From Candidatus Poseidonia sp. (GTDB lineage: Archaea; Thermoplasmatota; Poseidoniia; Poseidoniales; Poseidoniaceae), in NCBI GenBank assembly GCA_016778305.1, contig JADHPT010000006.1, positions 1 to 64,000 of the forward strand: a DNA stretch of 64,000 nucleotides. Reading direction: 5' to 3'. The translations under genes were made by a program, and so were the position numbers. The first letter of the stretch is position 1; each line of letters starts with the position of its first letter. Positions 54,806-64,000 of the stretch are shown piece by piece. The notes under the pieces are model-generated. The model saw nothing but the letters and a program-made list of their open reading frames with translations, was not told the origin of the DNA and did no database searches.

Positions 54806-57800
54806 ATGACGAGGCAATCTGTTCGGGCCCTAACCTGTGTCGCCCTCCTGCTCTTGATGAGTGCCTCACCGCTCCTGTCAACGGCTTCTGCTCATTCCTC
54901 CATCCTTTTGAGTGTCGATACCAATCATGTTGTGATGTCGCCAGGTGAATCGGCCAATATCACGCTGTCGATCAGGAACAATGCCTCGAGCATAGAATCC
55001 TACGACATCACGTTTGACGATAGCAACCTCTCCGAGTATTGGGAGGTCATTACAACCGATACGGTGGTCAACAATGTCTTTCCAACATGGTCAAAGAACA
55101 CCACGATCATCGTCCGTTTGAGTGAAGGCGCTACCGTCAGCGACAGTGGAGAATTCACGCTGACAGCAACCGAGCCAGATGCAGATGTATCGACCTCTCT
55201 TTCGGTCTATGTGACGGTAGCCCCAGCCTACCACCCCTCGCTCGAGGCGACAGGCAACGGTTTGACACGATTGCTCGCTGGAGCGAGTACCAATCTCACC
55301 TTCGATGCTTCGAACCTTGGAACCGTCACGGATACCTTCCTGCTCGATGTTGAAGTTCAACCCGACCTTGCGTCGTGGTGGGCGAACCATACGAACGGGA
55401 CCTCGGGAAATACTACCGGTGGTAATTCATCAGATAACGGGACAGGCGACAATACGTCATCCAACGTGACGGCTTCAAATTTGAGCTTGCTCATGTACGG
55501 TAATAGTTACACGGGGGCGAACGGACTTGCTTCTCTGGTCGACGGTATTCTCGATCAGTCAGGTTACAACGGTGCGGTGGATGCAAATGTTGGTGGAGGC
55601 ATGAAACTTCCACAACACTGGCAGAATCTTGCCACGCCAAGCAACCAATGGAATACCAGTCTTCGCTCGAACCAGTGGGATTATGTCATTCTTCAAGACC
55701 AAAGTCAGGTGCCGTCCTTCCCGACTACGGAACCGACGTGGCAAGACAGCAAGAATGCTTCAGTAAATCTCAGTGCTGAGATTGAAGCAGAAGGCAGCGA
55801 AACCTTCCTCTTCATGACATGGGGTTATCGTGATGGAGATTCTCTCAACAGTTTCAACAACAATTACACCGCTATGCAATCTCGCCTCACCGAGGGCTAT
55901 ACACGCTATGCAGAAAACATCTCAACAGCCGGTCACAATGTTTGGATGGCCCCGGTCGGACTCGCGTACAAGAATGTCCATGACGCTGTTGTCGCTGATG
56001 GTGACGATCCTACGCTCTCGGGGAATCTCTTCTACGATCTCTACACCTCAGACGGAAGCCACCCCTCTCTTACCGGTTCCTATCTCAGTGCCTGCGTCAT
56101 CTTCTCAAGCATGACCGGCGACCTCTGTTCTGCTAGCAACGATTCGGTAGCTATCAACGCCACAATCAAGTTGGAACTGCAACAAGTAGCCGACGATACG
56201 GTCTTCAACCAAACAACTGGGATGTCCTATTACCCTTGGGAAATCACAGGAACATCAGCCTTCGGCATGGGGTCCAGTATTCCAAACGGCTGGTACCTTC
56301 AATGGGACGATGATGAATTGAGCCAGATACCAGCAGGTGGCAGTGAAACAGCAACCCTTTCAGTAACAATTCCCGCTGACGCAGAGCCTGATTTCTACGG
56401 TTACCGATTGACGATGGGGTCAACCAACGGCAACATCACCACCTCCACCATCGTCGTGATTGAGGTCGTAGCGGAACCAGCACTTTCCTTGGCCTTCCTA
56501 CGACAGACCGACGATTTCCTTCCCGCCGGCAGTACGGTAAGCGCCGTGCAGGTTACCAATACTGGGAATACGAAGCTGGATGTGAGTTGGGACCTTACCA
56601 CCTCTCCCACAACAGGTTCCGCGTGCACGCCTTCGCTTGTGAGTGCAGAAACCCAGAATCTCCTGCCTGATGCTGTCACGAACCTTTCCTTCATGCTCGA
56701 TGTTCATGAATCGGCAGATAGTTCGGATCAATGCTCGTTGACGCTCACGGCAACACTTCACGATAACGGTGTAAGCACCATGCTTGAAGAATTGAATTTC
56801 ATTGTTGAAATCGATGAGGCGGTCAATTTCTCACTCGCAGGGCCTATCAACACGGTTGATATCGTACCTTCTGAGGGGAAAAATTACGAGATTCGTTTGT
56901 CCAACCACGGAAGTGATCAGGCTCTCTTTTTCCTCGATGTCAATGAAAGCCTTGGTCTCGACACCGTTCTCGTCACAGCGTCCGGCGTGAGTATTGGGCC
57001 AGGCGATGTCGGTACGTGGACGGTTCATACTAAAGGGGACGCTTCGCTTTCAGGACTTCGGATGCAAACCTTCTCGGTGACTTATGCTGGCCATACCGAG
57101 GTGTTGGATGTAGAAGTCAATCTGCTTGAGGTTGCCTCATTCTCTATCAGCGCTGGTTCCGAAGACCGTCTCCTCATTCAACCCGGTCAGAATGAAACGA
57201 TGCAAGTCAATCTCACCAATACGGGGACAACCAATCTATCACTCTCGCTTTCGCTGTTGAATCTCCCAGCAGACGTGTCGGTTACAATGACAGAAACAGC
57301 CATTCTTCTCGGCCATGGTGAATCTCAAGAAGTAAACATCACCTTTGTCGCTCAGACGGGCGCGCTGGCCGCAACAACTGAAATCGAACTTCGCGTCGCT
57401 GAATCCGGGAGTTCGCAGTCGCTGCTCATTGACCTGATCGTCGTGGACAGGGAAGATGTCTTGGTGACCAGCCTACAGGGGCACCTCTTCGCTCATCCGC
57501 TCTCATCAGAAACCATGAGCGTGGAAGTCATCAATTTGGGAACCGCCACGGAGATATTTGTTGTCGATTGGTCCACCACCTCGAGTTCATCTTGGTTTGA
57601 ATTCACACGTACACGCTCATCCCTCACACTTGCTCCAGGTGCTTCAGAAACGGTTGAACTGAGCGTTGTCGAGACAGCTCCCGGTGCACCCCCCGAGGGC
57701 CTCGTTTACACGTTTTCTGTGACCTCAAGCACCAACCCGAGCAACACTGATTCACTCGACGTCACGGTGCAACCTGCTGCTGCTGGTGCCAACATCACGG

Positions 57801-58795
57801 CACTGGTCGAGAATGCGGAAGCACGCCCCGGAGAAACCATTTACGGGACGGTGACCGTGACCAATACAGGCAATGTTGAGGATACACTTTCCATCTCGAC
57901 GCTAGGTGTCGATTGTGGTCTTGATACCAACGTTACCTTGGGTGCAGGCCTCTCATCGTCCGCTTTGGGATGGTCATGCATTCTTCCCAGCGATGCTCTA
58001 GCAGGTCAACAAGCCATCACCTTCCGAGCTGTGAGCAGCATGCGAAGCAATGTCGCCGATGAATATTCAATCCTCTATTCGGTGGAGCCCGATTGGCCAG
58101 CCAATACCCTGGTCGCCCTGAGTTTTGATGAGGCGAAAGTGAGTCTTGGAGTTGACAGTTCAACCACAACGGTTGTGACATTGCAAAATCTCGGCAATAC
58201 AGAGGTCACTGGGACGCTGGATGTCGTCGGCGAAGACATGGGTTTAATCTTGCTTGAATGGATGCGTCTGACAGACCAGGAAGCGACCAATGATTACACA
58301 TTGACGGCTGGTTCAAGCATTGATTTCAAACTCACAATCATCTCGAATACCGCGCGAACGGGCAGTGCAGACATCACAGTTCGAGCGACATCATCCGCTG
58401 CAGGCGTGATCACCAGTGACGAATCCGTAGCCCTCCAAATCGAGATTGAGGGTCCCGCGCTTCCGCCGAATGGATTGGCGTTGCCTCTAGGTCTTTCAGT
58501 GAGTCAACCCGTCACCCTCGGCGTCATGGGTGTTGGTTGGTTGGCCGCCTTGGTGCTGCTCCAACTCCGCCGCCGTTCATCGCCTCACGGAGACGATGAA
58601 GATTCTACTGATGACTCTGAAGAAGTTGAGGATGTGGAAGAAGAACAACTCGGTTACAATGAATGCCGCCTCGATGGCGACAACAAGGTCAACTGTCCAA
58701 CCTGCGATGCTCGTCTCGGCGTTCCTCGGGGAAGCGCCCCTCCGTTCCGATTCACGTGCCCAAAGTGCGAGAACAAGATTCGTGTTGTCGAGTGA
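54806..58795 (+). CDS. surface protein with SGNH hydrolase domain, Ig/CARDB-like repeats and cytoplasmic zinc ribbon
   Basis: The 1,329-residue protein has a signal peptide (ALTCVALLLLMSASPLLSTASA) and beta-sandwich domains at about 30-195. A Thr/Asn/Gly linker follows, then an SGNH/GDSL hydrolase of the DUF4886 type at about 225-440, with block I LLMYGNSYTG (catalytic Ser), YVILQDQSQ and the Asp/His block DGSHPS near 416. CARDB/NEW3-like repeats run to about 1215. A membrane helix (TLGVMGVGWLAALVLLQL) leads to an acidic tail and a zinc ribbon (NCPTCDARLG ... FTCPKCENKI), four Cys. The hydrolase triad looks intact. Likely esterase or deacetylase activity on polysaccharides at the surface (inference). 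Confidence 0.85.
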   Translation: MTRQSVRALTCVALLLLMSASPLLSTASAHSSILLSVDTNHVVMSPGESANITLSIRNNASSIESYDITFDDSNLSEYWEVITTDTVVNNVFPTWSKNTTIIVRLSEGATVSDSGEFTLTATEPDADVSTSLSVYVTVAPAYHPSLEATGNGLTRLLAGASTNLTFDASNLGTVTDTFLLDVEVQPDLASWWANHTNGTSGNTTGGNSSDNGTGDNTSSNVTASNLSLLMYGNSYTGANGLASLVDGILDQSGYNGAVDANVGGGMKLPQHWQNLATPSNQWNTSLRSNQWDYVILQDQSQVPSFPTTEPTWQDSKNASVNLSAEIEAEGSETFLFMTWGYRDGDSLNSFNNNYTAMQSRLTEGYTRYAENISTAGHNVWMAPVGLAYKNVHDAVVADGDDPTLSGNLFYDLYTSDGSHPSLTGSYLSACVIFSSMTGDLCSASNDSVAINATIKLELQQVADDTVFNQTTGMSYYPWEITGTSAFGMGSSIPNGWYLQWDDDELSQIPAGGSETATLSVTIPADAEPDFYGYRLTMGSTNGNITTSTIVVIEVVAEPALSLAFLRQTDDFLPAGSTVSAVQVTNTGNTKLDVSWDLTTSPTTGSACTPSLVSAETQNLLPDAVTNLSFMLDVHESADSSDQCSLTLTATLHDNGVSTMLEELNFIVEIDEAVNFSLAGPINTVDIVPSEGKNYEIRLSNHGSDQALFFLDVNESLGLDTVLVTASGVSIGPGDVGTWTVHTKGDASLSGLRMQTFSVTYAGHTEVLDVEVNLLEVASFSISAGSEDRLLIQPGQNETMQVNLTNTGTTNLSLSLSLLNLPADVSVTMTETAILLGHGESQEVNITFVAQTGALAATTEIELRVAESGSSQSLLIDLIVVDREDVLVTSLQGHLFAHPLSSETMSVEVINLGTATEIFVVDWSTTSSSSWFEFTRTRSSLTLAPGASETVELSVVETAPGAPPEGLVYTFSVTSSTNPSNTDSLDVTVQPAAAGANITALVENAEARPGETIYGTVTVTNTGNVEDTLSISTLGVDCGLDTNVTLGAGLSSSALGWSCILPSDALAGQQAITFRAVSSMRSNVADEYSILYSVEPDWPANTLVALSFDEAKVSLGVDSSTTTVVTLQNLGNTEVTGTLDVVGEDMGLILLEWMRLTDQEATNDYTLTAGSSIDFKLTIISNTARTGSADITVRATSSAAGVITSDESVALQIEIEGPALPPNGLALPLGLSVSQPVTLGVMGVGWLAALVLLQLRRRSSPHGDDEDSTDDSEEVEDVEEEQLGYNECRLDGDNKVNCPTCDARLGVPRGSAPPFRFTCPKCENKIRVVE

Positions 58796-59581
58796 TCACA
58801 GTTTTTGGGCCACGAGCAAAAATGCAGTATGGCCAAACGGTCCGTTGACAGGACGCATTCCACCACGAGATGCTCTGCCCCATTCTCGTTCCATCAACTC
58901 TCCAGCCCATTCCACATGGAGTCCCGCCGTCTCACATGCTTCCCAGGCTGCCTCGAGTTGGGAAGTGACAGGGCAATAGCAGGCCAATCTGCCGCCTTTC
59001 GACAGGCATTCAACAACCGCTGAGATGGCGGGCGGGTGGTCGGGAAGATCAAGAATGATGGCGTCATACGTCGGGTGGAGGGCTTTGACTGCCTCAACGG
59101 ATTGCTCAATGGTACCTTCGACATGGTGATGTTTCGGGAATTCTTGCCAGAGGCTCTTGGCACGCCGTAGATTTTCAAGCCCGACTTCTGCGTGTTCTCG
59201 CCGAGGTTCAACAGTCGTGTGGATTCCACTGCCTCCCAGAGCCCGTGCGATGTGAAGTGAGAGGCCAGCACTTCCAATGCCAGCTTCCAACACGGCATCG
59301 CCCGAGCCTATGCCCAAGCGTGCGATGAAAAATCCAGCATCTTTTGCGCTGATGGTCTGTGCCCGACGAAGCATGCCCTTGCTGAGTTCAGGGAGTCGTG
59401 CAGGTAAACGACGCAACTCTTTTTGGCCGATTGTAACAGTTTCTCCAACAGCCACCTCACCGAGTGCCTTTTCCGGATCAAAGACACCCAATCCTTTGAT
59501 TTTCGTTGAACCACTCGTCATTTCGACGACGTGAACCTTTCCGTTTTCTTCCATGAGAACGGCCCACTGTTCACTGCTCAT
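58796..59581 (-). CDS. trmI: tRNA (adenine-N1)-methyltransferase TrmI
   Basis: A 261-residue SAM-dependent enzyme. In archaea it makes m1A57/58 in the T loop of tRNA. An N-terminal beta domain (1-75) precedes the Rossmann fold: SAKDAGFFIARLGIGSGDAVLEAGIGSAGLSL (SAM motif I) and TTVEPRREHAEVGLENL. The catalytic-site block is AIILDLPDHP, and the C-terminal PFGHTAFLLVA is characteristic. The stop abuts the end of the convergent surface gene. It shares a divergent spacer with the Omp28-like gene. Confidence 0.9.
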   Translation of the reverse strand: MSSEQWAVLMEENGKVHVVEMTSGSTKIKGLGVFDPEKALGEVAVGETVTIGQKELRRLPARLPELSKGMLRRAQTISAKDAGFFIARLGIGSGDAVLEAGIGSAGLSLHIARALGGSGIHTTVEPRREHAEVGLENLRRAKSLWQEFPKHHHVEGTIEQSVEAVKALHPTYDAIILDLPDHPPAISAVVECLSKGGRLACYCPVTSQLEAAWEACETAGLHVEWAGELMEREWGRASRGGMRPVNGPFGHTAFLLVAQKL

Positions 59582-59682
59582 GGCTCAATGGGGGCATCGT
59601 TTTGTCATAAGGATATCTTGAAAACACCTCGCGGAGGTTCAAAAAATAACTTTAAGAGGCCCTCAGCCCACAAAGCGGGTAG

Positions 59683-59692
59683 TTGATATACT
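59683..59692 (+). promoter_or_regulatory. TATA box of the Omp28-like surface gene
   Basis: TTGATATACT, preceded by GCGGGTAG, is centred about 25 bases before the ATG at 59713. This is the exact spacing expected if transcription starts at the ATG, i.e. a leaderless mRNA; no Shine-Dalgarno is visible. Confidence 0.6.
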
Positions 59693-59712
59693 GCCCCCAT
59701 ACTGCATAATTC

Positions 59713-62700
59713 ATGAACCATGCCACGCGTAGTATTGCATTTGCTATTGTTGCGATTTTCTTGGGCAGCCTTGCCACCGGAATGATGACCAATCTTTACC
59801 AGGATCCTGTTGAAATTCTTGAAGAAGAACCCGTCGTAGCGACTGCTTCCCAAGCCACGAGCCCGGGACATATGGTCTTCGGACAATACCTTTCCTCGGA
59901 CAACTGCAGTCACTGCTCCAAGGTTGGGGGTGGCTCAGATGCCCACCACTCCATCAAGCAAAATCATCCTGATGAATATGTCTATGTCACGTACATGTCT
60001 CAATCCTACGGCGACACCGATACCGCACGCGCTGGAAATGTGGCGCCCTACAACTGGGCTTGGTCCGGAAGCGGCGCTCCTGACGCCTACTTTGGCGATC
60101 GAACCGACAAGAATCAAGGTGGAGCTAACGCCCAATACACGACCTACGATGCCCTTTACTCGAGCGGAGGAGGCATGCACAGTACCGTCAACGATTACGG
60201 TATGTCTGCTGCAATCTCTCAAAACGGTGGAAATTACGATATTTCAATCTCTTACAAATACACCGGATCTGGCTCAGCAGCCAGCAATATGAAACTCTAT
60301 GCAGCCCTTGTTGACAAGGACTGTACTGGTTATTCCTACTCCTCTGGTATCCCTCACGGTTACAACTGCTGGATGGCTTGGCTCACCGCCGGGGACACCT
60401 ACAAATCAAAGAGCGCTGGCACAGGATCCGCCTTCCACAGCGTCAGTGTAACCGCAACAGATCAAACTGAGACATGGACTTCTGTTCCGACATCGGTGGT
60501 TCCAGGCGGACTGAGCAAGGCCATCGTCATCGGTGTCCTTATGGCCGGAAACCAAGTTTCCGTCGGCGGATCTTCACCTCACGTTTACCACGCTATTGAC
60601 TCCACAATGGGCCCCAAAATGGACATTGGTGTAACCGATGTGAAAGTCTCGAACCCAGCGGGCACATCGTCGTACATGATTGGCGATACGCTCACCCTCG
60701 AAGCTGACGTGAAGAACCTTGGTGACCTGGACTATACCGACGGTGGATCTCTTGAATTCTATTACAAGAACGGCGTTACGATCACCCCCATCGACACCGT
60801 GACTGTCCCAACACTCAACGTGGCAAGTGGATCTTCTTACCTCACAGCAAGCACGGTTTTTGACACCTCGAACCTTCCAACCAACGCTTGGTCAACCACC
60901 TTCGGTGCTCGCCTTACTGGAATCACTGGGGACATGGCAAGTTCCAACAATGACAAAAACATAGAGGTCGACCACGACCGCCCTCCATTGGCGAAGACGC
61001 CCCAGGTGATGGGTTCTGATGTTGTTCAACGCGGAGAATACCTCTCTGTTCTATCAAAGGGCGACGCTGACGATAACGTCGATAGCATTGATACAATGAC
61101 CTTTGATGTTGAAATCTCACCTGCCGGTCAAAATGCATGGGACGGCAGTGTTGTGACTGGTGGCGATAACATCGTCTATCGTGACTCTGCTCAAGAAGGA
61201 CGAGAATACATCGTTACACCGTCGATGGATATGTCTGCGGGAAGTTACGATATACGTTCTCGAACCGTTGACAGTCGAAACCAAGTGAGCAACTGGGCTG
61301 TTGCTCAAGACGGATTTGAATTGGCGAACGGCCGACCAACCATCACTGCGAGCCCAATTCCTACTGTGATGTGCGATACAACCACCAAGTTGAGCATGGT
61401 TGGTCACATCGCTGATCCTGAAACTCCTCTCAACGATCTCGTCGTCACATCAGACAGTGCCAACTTCATTGCATGGCATGCTGACAGTGAAGAAATTGAA
61501 GTTCTCTTCCCTTACGACAACGGTTGCCCTACTGGACAGAAGGGCATTGAAGTCAAGGTGGATGACGGTGGGGACTACACCGACACTGGCGAGTTACCTT
61601 ACGGGACGCTCCTCTTCAACATCATCGAAAATGGCCAGCCACGATGGCAAGGCTTGCCGATTCAAATGATTGATGAAGGTGGCAGCGGCCTGCTTTCCCT
61701 CGCTACCTATCTCAGCGATACCGATGACACCGGTGCTGTTGTTGACGCATCCAGCCTCTCGGTTCAAGTGATGAGCAACAGCAATCCTGACATTGTGACT
61801 GTTGAATTGAAGAACTCAATGCTCTCCTTTGAGGCTGTTGACGATGACGTCAACGGAGAAACAACGGTGACCCTTCGTGCCAGCGATGGTGAACAATCCT
61901 CCGACCAAACCGTCACCATCCGTATTAATCCAATCAACGATGCACCACGCATTGACATGACGGACATTGAAGATATTTCTCTCAAGCGCAACAAGCAAAT
62001 GGTCGTCAACCTCAAGGCCCGTATGGTCGACGTTGACAACCCAATCGAGCAGGCTTTCATCACCGTCACTCCTTCGGAACCTGGAGCAGCACGCTACAAC
62101 ATCCTTGACGGTAACATGATTCTGCTCTTTGAGGAAACAGGTCTACAAACAGTGACCATCTCAGCAACCGACGGATTTGCAACCAACTCTTATGTCATGA
62201 CCGTTGATGTTTACGACGCCCTACCGTTCTACCTGTCTCCTGACAACGACGGTAGCGGACACATGTACGTTCACGTGAAGGATACCTACATCGGGCAAAC
62301 CCCAACTGCTACGTTGATGCTCACAGATGATGCACCCGTGATGACGAGCATGGATCTCACCATCAACCTCTGCAGTGCACTTACAGGGGTTTGCTACTTC
62401 GTCGAGGAACAATCTCTCAATGTCGCTAAGTCAAATGTCGGTTGGACGCTCACGCTCGACATGCGAGAATCTGGTTCTCAATACCAGGACTATTATGATT
62501 TCAAAATGGCAGCAGCCGTTGATGAAAACGGTGACGACTACAAAACACTCGGCGATGGTCTGAAGTTCACCATCACCGAAGACATGCCAAAACCTGTTGA
62601 CATGGAAGATGAAATGCTCACCTCGTACGTGGAAGGTCTTCTCGCTGATATCGCTGCATTGGAAGCGACCATCGCTGCAACAGAAGGCGATACGACTGCG

Positions 62701-63183
62701 CTCGACGAGGAATTGGCTTCTCTCAACACGAATCTCGGCGATGCTTGTGATGACCCTCGTGCTGACTGCCCTGAAGAACAAGTAAGCAGCAGCACTCAGA
62801 CCGAAAGTTCAGGTCTCGACACGAATATCATCCTCATCATTGTGGGTGTCCTCATCATTGCAGCCTTGCTTGGTGTCATGTTCATGCGAGGTAGTCGAGG
62901 CGGCGACCTAGAGGAAGTGAAGTGGGATCAAGCCACGCTACCTGTTCACGACACCGTTGCCAATTCCATGTATGGAGGAGCACAAGAAATCTTCCAACAA
63001 CCAGTGGCAGCAGTTGCGCCAACCGCTGCAGTTCCACCAATCACTGCAGTCGCACCGCCTCCGCTTGCCCCTGCAGTTCATGCCGGACCGCCCCTCCCAC
63101 CGGGTGGGCTTCCAGCTGGATGGAGCATGGAGCAGTGGGTGTATTACGGACAGCAATACCTTGACCAACTGAACCAACAATAA
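59713..63183 (+). CDS. surface protein with Omp28-like thioredoxin-fold domain, cadherin-like repeats and GW/Q-rich tail
   Basis: The 1,156-residue protein has a signal peptide/anchor (IAFAIVAIFLGSLATGMM) and an Omp28-related domain at about 50-300. That domain carries a CxxC motif at 65-68 (DNCSHCSK) like thioredoxin-fold redox sites. A CARDB-like domain (DIGVTDVKVSN) and cadherin-like domains follow, then a coiled-coil (about 965-1000), a membrane helix (NIILIIVGVLIIAALLGVMF) and a Pro/Ala-rich tail. The tail ends LPAGWSMEQWVYYGQQYL, a short motif that recurs in this archaeal group from memory. Probable redox or binding role at the cell surface. Confidence 0.83.
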   Translation: MNHATRSIAFAIVAIFLGSLATGMMTNLYQDPVEILEEEPVVATASQATSPGHMVFGQYLSSDNCSHCSKVGGGSDAHHSIKQNHPDEYVYVTYMSQSYGDTDTARAGNVAPYNWAWSGSGAPDAYFGDRTDKNQGGANAQYTTYDALYSSGGGMHSTVNDYGMSAAISQNGGNYDISISYKYTGSGSAASNMKLYAALVDKDCTGYSYSSGIPHGYNCWMAWLTAGDTYKSKSAGTGSAFHSVSVTATDQTETWTSVPTSVVPGGLSKAIVIGVLMAGNQVSVGGSSPHVYHAIDSTMGPKMDIGVTDVKVSNPAGTSSYMIGDTLTLEADVKNLGDLDYTDGGSLEFYYKNGVTITPIDTVTVPTLNVASGSSYLTASTVFDTSNLPTNAWSTTFGARLTGITGDMASSNNDKNIEVDHDRPPLAKTPQVMGSDVVQRGEYLSVLSKGDADDNVDSIDTMTFDVEISPAGQNAWDGSVVTGGDNIVYRDSAQEGREYIVTPSMDMSAGSYDIRSRTVDSRNQVSNWAVAQDGFELANGRPTITASPIPTVMCDTTTKLSMVGHIADPETPLNDLVVTSDSANFIAWHADSEEIEVLFPYDNGCPTGQKGIEVKVDDGGDYTDTGELPYGTLLFNIIENGQPRWQGLPIQMIDEGGSGLLSLATYLSDTDDTGAVVDASSLSVQVMSNSNPDIVTVELKNSMLSFEAVDDDVNGETTVTLRASDGEQSSDQTVTIRINPINDAPRIDMTDIEDISLKRNKQMVVNLKARMVDVDNPIEQAFITVTPSEPGAARYNILDGNMILLFEETGLQTVTISATDGFATNSYVMTVDVYDALPFYLSPDNDGSGHMYVHVKDTYIGQTPTATLMLTDDAPVMTSMDLTINLCSALTGVCYFVEEQSLNVAKSNVGWTLTLDMRESGSQYQDYYDFKMAAAVDENGDDYKTLGDGLKFTITEDMPKPVDMEDEMLTSYVEGLLADIAALEATIAATEGDTTALDEELASLNTNLGDACDDPRADCPEEQVSSSTQTESSGLDTNIILIIVGVLIIAALLGVMFMRGSRGGDLEEVKWDQATLPVHDTVANSMYGGAQEIFQQPVAAVAPTAAVPPITAVAPPPLAPAVHAGPPLPPGGLPAGWSMEQWVYYGQQYLDQLNQQ

Positions 63184-63256
63184 GGCAGCATTTATGATAC
63201 CTCGATGTGGTGGTGCGAAAGCATACCCCTAAAGAGGAGCGTGGAGAGGAGTGATT

Positions 63257-64000
63257 GTGACGGATGAAGCCCCAGATGCAGAAGAGCCTCCAGTTGGCTC
63301 TGAATCTCCAATCCAAGAGGACGGAGACCTCACCGAGGTAACCGTATGGGCACCCGAACCGCTCGGAGCAGATGACGTTCTTTCATCCTCCATCGAGGAA
63401 TGGATGGCGGGCGTTGAGTTCGAATCAACTGCAGACGTACCCATTCCAGACCGTTTGGTCGACCAAGTTATCGGCCAAGAAGCGGGTTCAGTTGTCATCA
63501 AGAAAGCTGCGGAACAACGCCGTCACATGCTGATGATCGGTGACCCGGGTACGGGGAAGTCGATGCTCGCTCGCTCGATGACGGATCTGCTTCCTAAGGA
63601 TGCACTCGAGGATGTCTTGGTCTATCCAAACGAGGATGACGAAAACATTCCACGAGTTCGAACCGTTCCAGCCGGCCGTGCCGACCGCATCGTCAAAGTG
63701 CAAAAAGAGGCAATTCGCCAGCAACGTGAGAAGTCACAACGCATGCTCTTCATCGCCTTTGCAGCCATCGGATTCCTCCTGCTCATCGCAGCACTCCAAT
63801 CAGGAGACCTCCTCACCTTGCTCTTTGGTGGTTTCCTTCTCGTCTTCGGATATATGTTCATTCGCAGTCGCTTGGGCGCCGTTGATGATAGCCGTGTTCC
63901 GAAGGTTTTGGTCAAGCATGAACTCAACACACTGCCTCCCTTCATCGACGCAACGGCTACGCTCTCTGGTTCATTATTGGGTGACGTTCGTCACGATCCA
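63257..64000 (+). CDS. lonB: ATP-dependent protease LonB, 3' partial
   Basis: Membrane-anchored archaeal Lon; 248 codons are visible and the frame is open to the window edge, so the ORF track omitted it. GTG 63257 has GAGAGGAG five bases upstream (GTG 63251 is in frame too). An acidic N-terminus of about 55 residues is followed by VPIPDRLVDQVIGQ, Walker A MIGDPGTGKSMLARSM and the archaeal-specific insertion with two membrane helices (MLFIAFAAIGFLLLIAAL and LLTLLFGGFLLVFGYMFI). The chain runs on into the AAA domain (GSLLGDVRHDP). Walker B and the Ser-Lys protease domain lie outside the window. Confidence 0.93.
   Translation, partial: MTDEAPDAEEPPVGSESPIQEDGDLTEVTVWAPEPLGADDVLSSSIEEWMAGVEFESTADVPIPDRLVDQVIGQEAGSVVIKKAAEQRRHMLMIGDPGTGKSMLARSMTDLLPKDALEDVLVYPNEDDENIPRVRTVPAGRADRIVKVQKEAIRQQREKSQRMLFIAFAAIGFLLLIAALQSGDLLTLLFGGFLLVFGYMFIRSRLGAVDDSRVPKVLVKHELNTLPPFIDATATLSGSLLGDVRHDP

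Noticed and set aside
1-64000. Insertion sequences, prophage or integrative element
   Set aside because: No transposase, integrase, phage structural gene or long terminal repeat was found; gene content is chromosomal housekeeping plus surface and catabolic genes.

Overview
The window looks like a chromosomal fragment of a planktonic euryarchaeon, most plausibly Marine Group II (Candidatus Poseidoniales). The archaeal signature genes are the DNA polymerase D small subunit, the replication factor C small subunit, Pelota, GatD, archaeal-type aspartyl-tRNA synthetase, TrmI and membrane-anchored LonB. There is also a tRNA-Met with a bulge-helix-bulge intron, and several TATA boxes sit about 20-30 bases before start codons, suggesting leaderless mRNAs. 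The very large secreted proteins with acidic or tryptophan-rich cytoplasmic tails fit this group. I placed the organism from gene content only, without any database search.

Layout. 1-4893: 3' part of a giant surface protein (beta-helix, cadherin-like domains) that ends in a type IV pilin-like module. 5049-14206: HAD phosphatase, polymerase D small subunit, CinA/PncC, tRNA-Val, then a leftward block with Pelota, formate-tetrahydrofolate ligase, and flotillin with an NfeD-like protein and two small membrane proteins. 14212-21000: AroE-like protein, a surface protein with a degenerate alpha/beta-hydrolase domain, an acyl-CoA carboxylase subunit and GatD. 20989-24800: a TetR-controlled ABC exporter with a perfect operator palindrome. 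24879-27233: intron-bearing tRNA-Met, a membrane protein and RFC. 27379-39179: two co-directional surface proteins (about 3,060 and 870 residues). 39241-41333: ferritin-like protein and an amino-acid permease fused to EF-hands.

41445-52405 is the most unusual region. It is a mostly leftward block whose products resemble the 2-aminophenol / 2-aminomuconate meta-cleavage route: an extradiol dioxygenase alpha subunit fused to a RidA-type 2-aminomuconate deaminase, the beta subunit, and an ALDH8-like 2-aminomuconate semialdehyde dehydrogenase. They lie with an asparaginase II, a luciferase-like flavin oxidoreductase, an SDR, a TPR protein and a kynurenine-formamidase-like hydrolase. PanB and a stand-alone LON-domain protein are embedded in the block. 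The ring-opening, oxidation and deamination steps are all represented, so I infer an archaeal catabolic module for an aminated aromatic compound. The true substrate is unknown.

52517-64000: CPBP protease, AspRS, a surface SGNH hydrolase with a cytoplasmic zinc ribbon, TrmI, an Omp28-like surface protein, and the start of LonB, which runs off the right edge. Many ORF-track starts are TTG or GTG codons upstream of a better start. I moved starts where a Shine-Dalgarno sequence, a stop/start overlap or a family N-terminus supported it.
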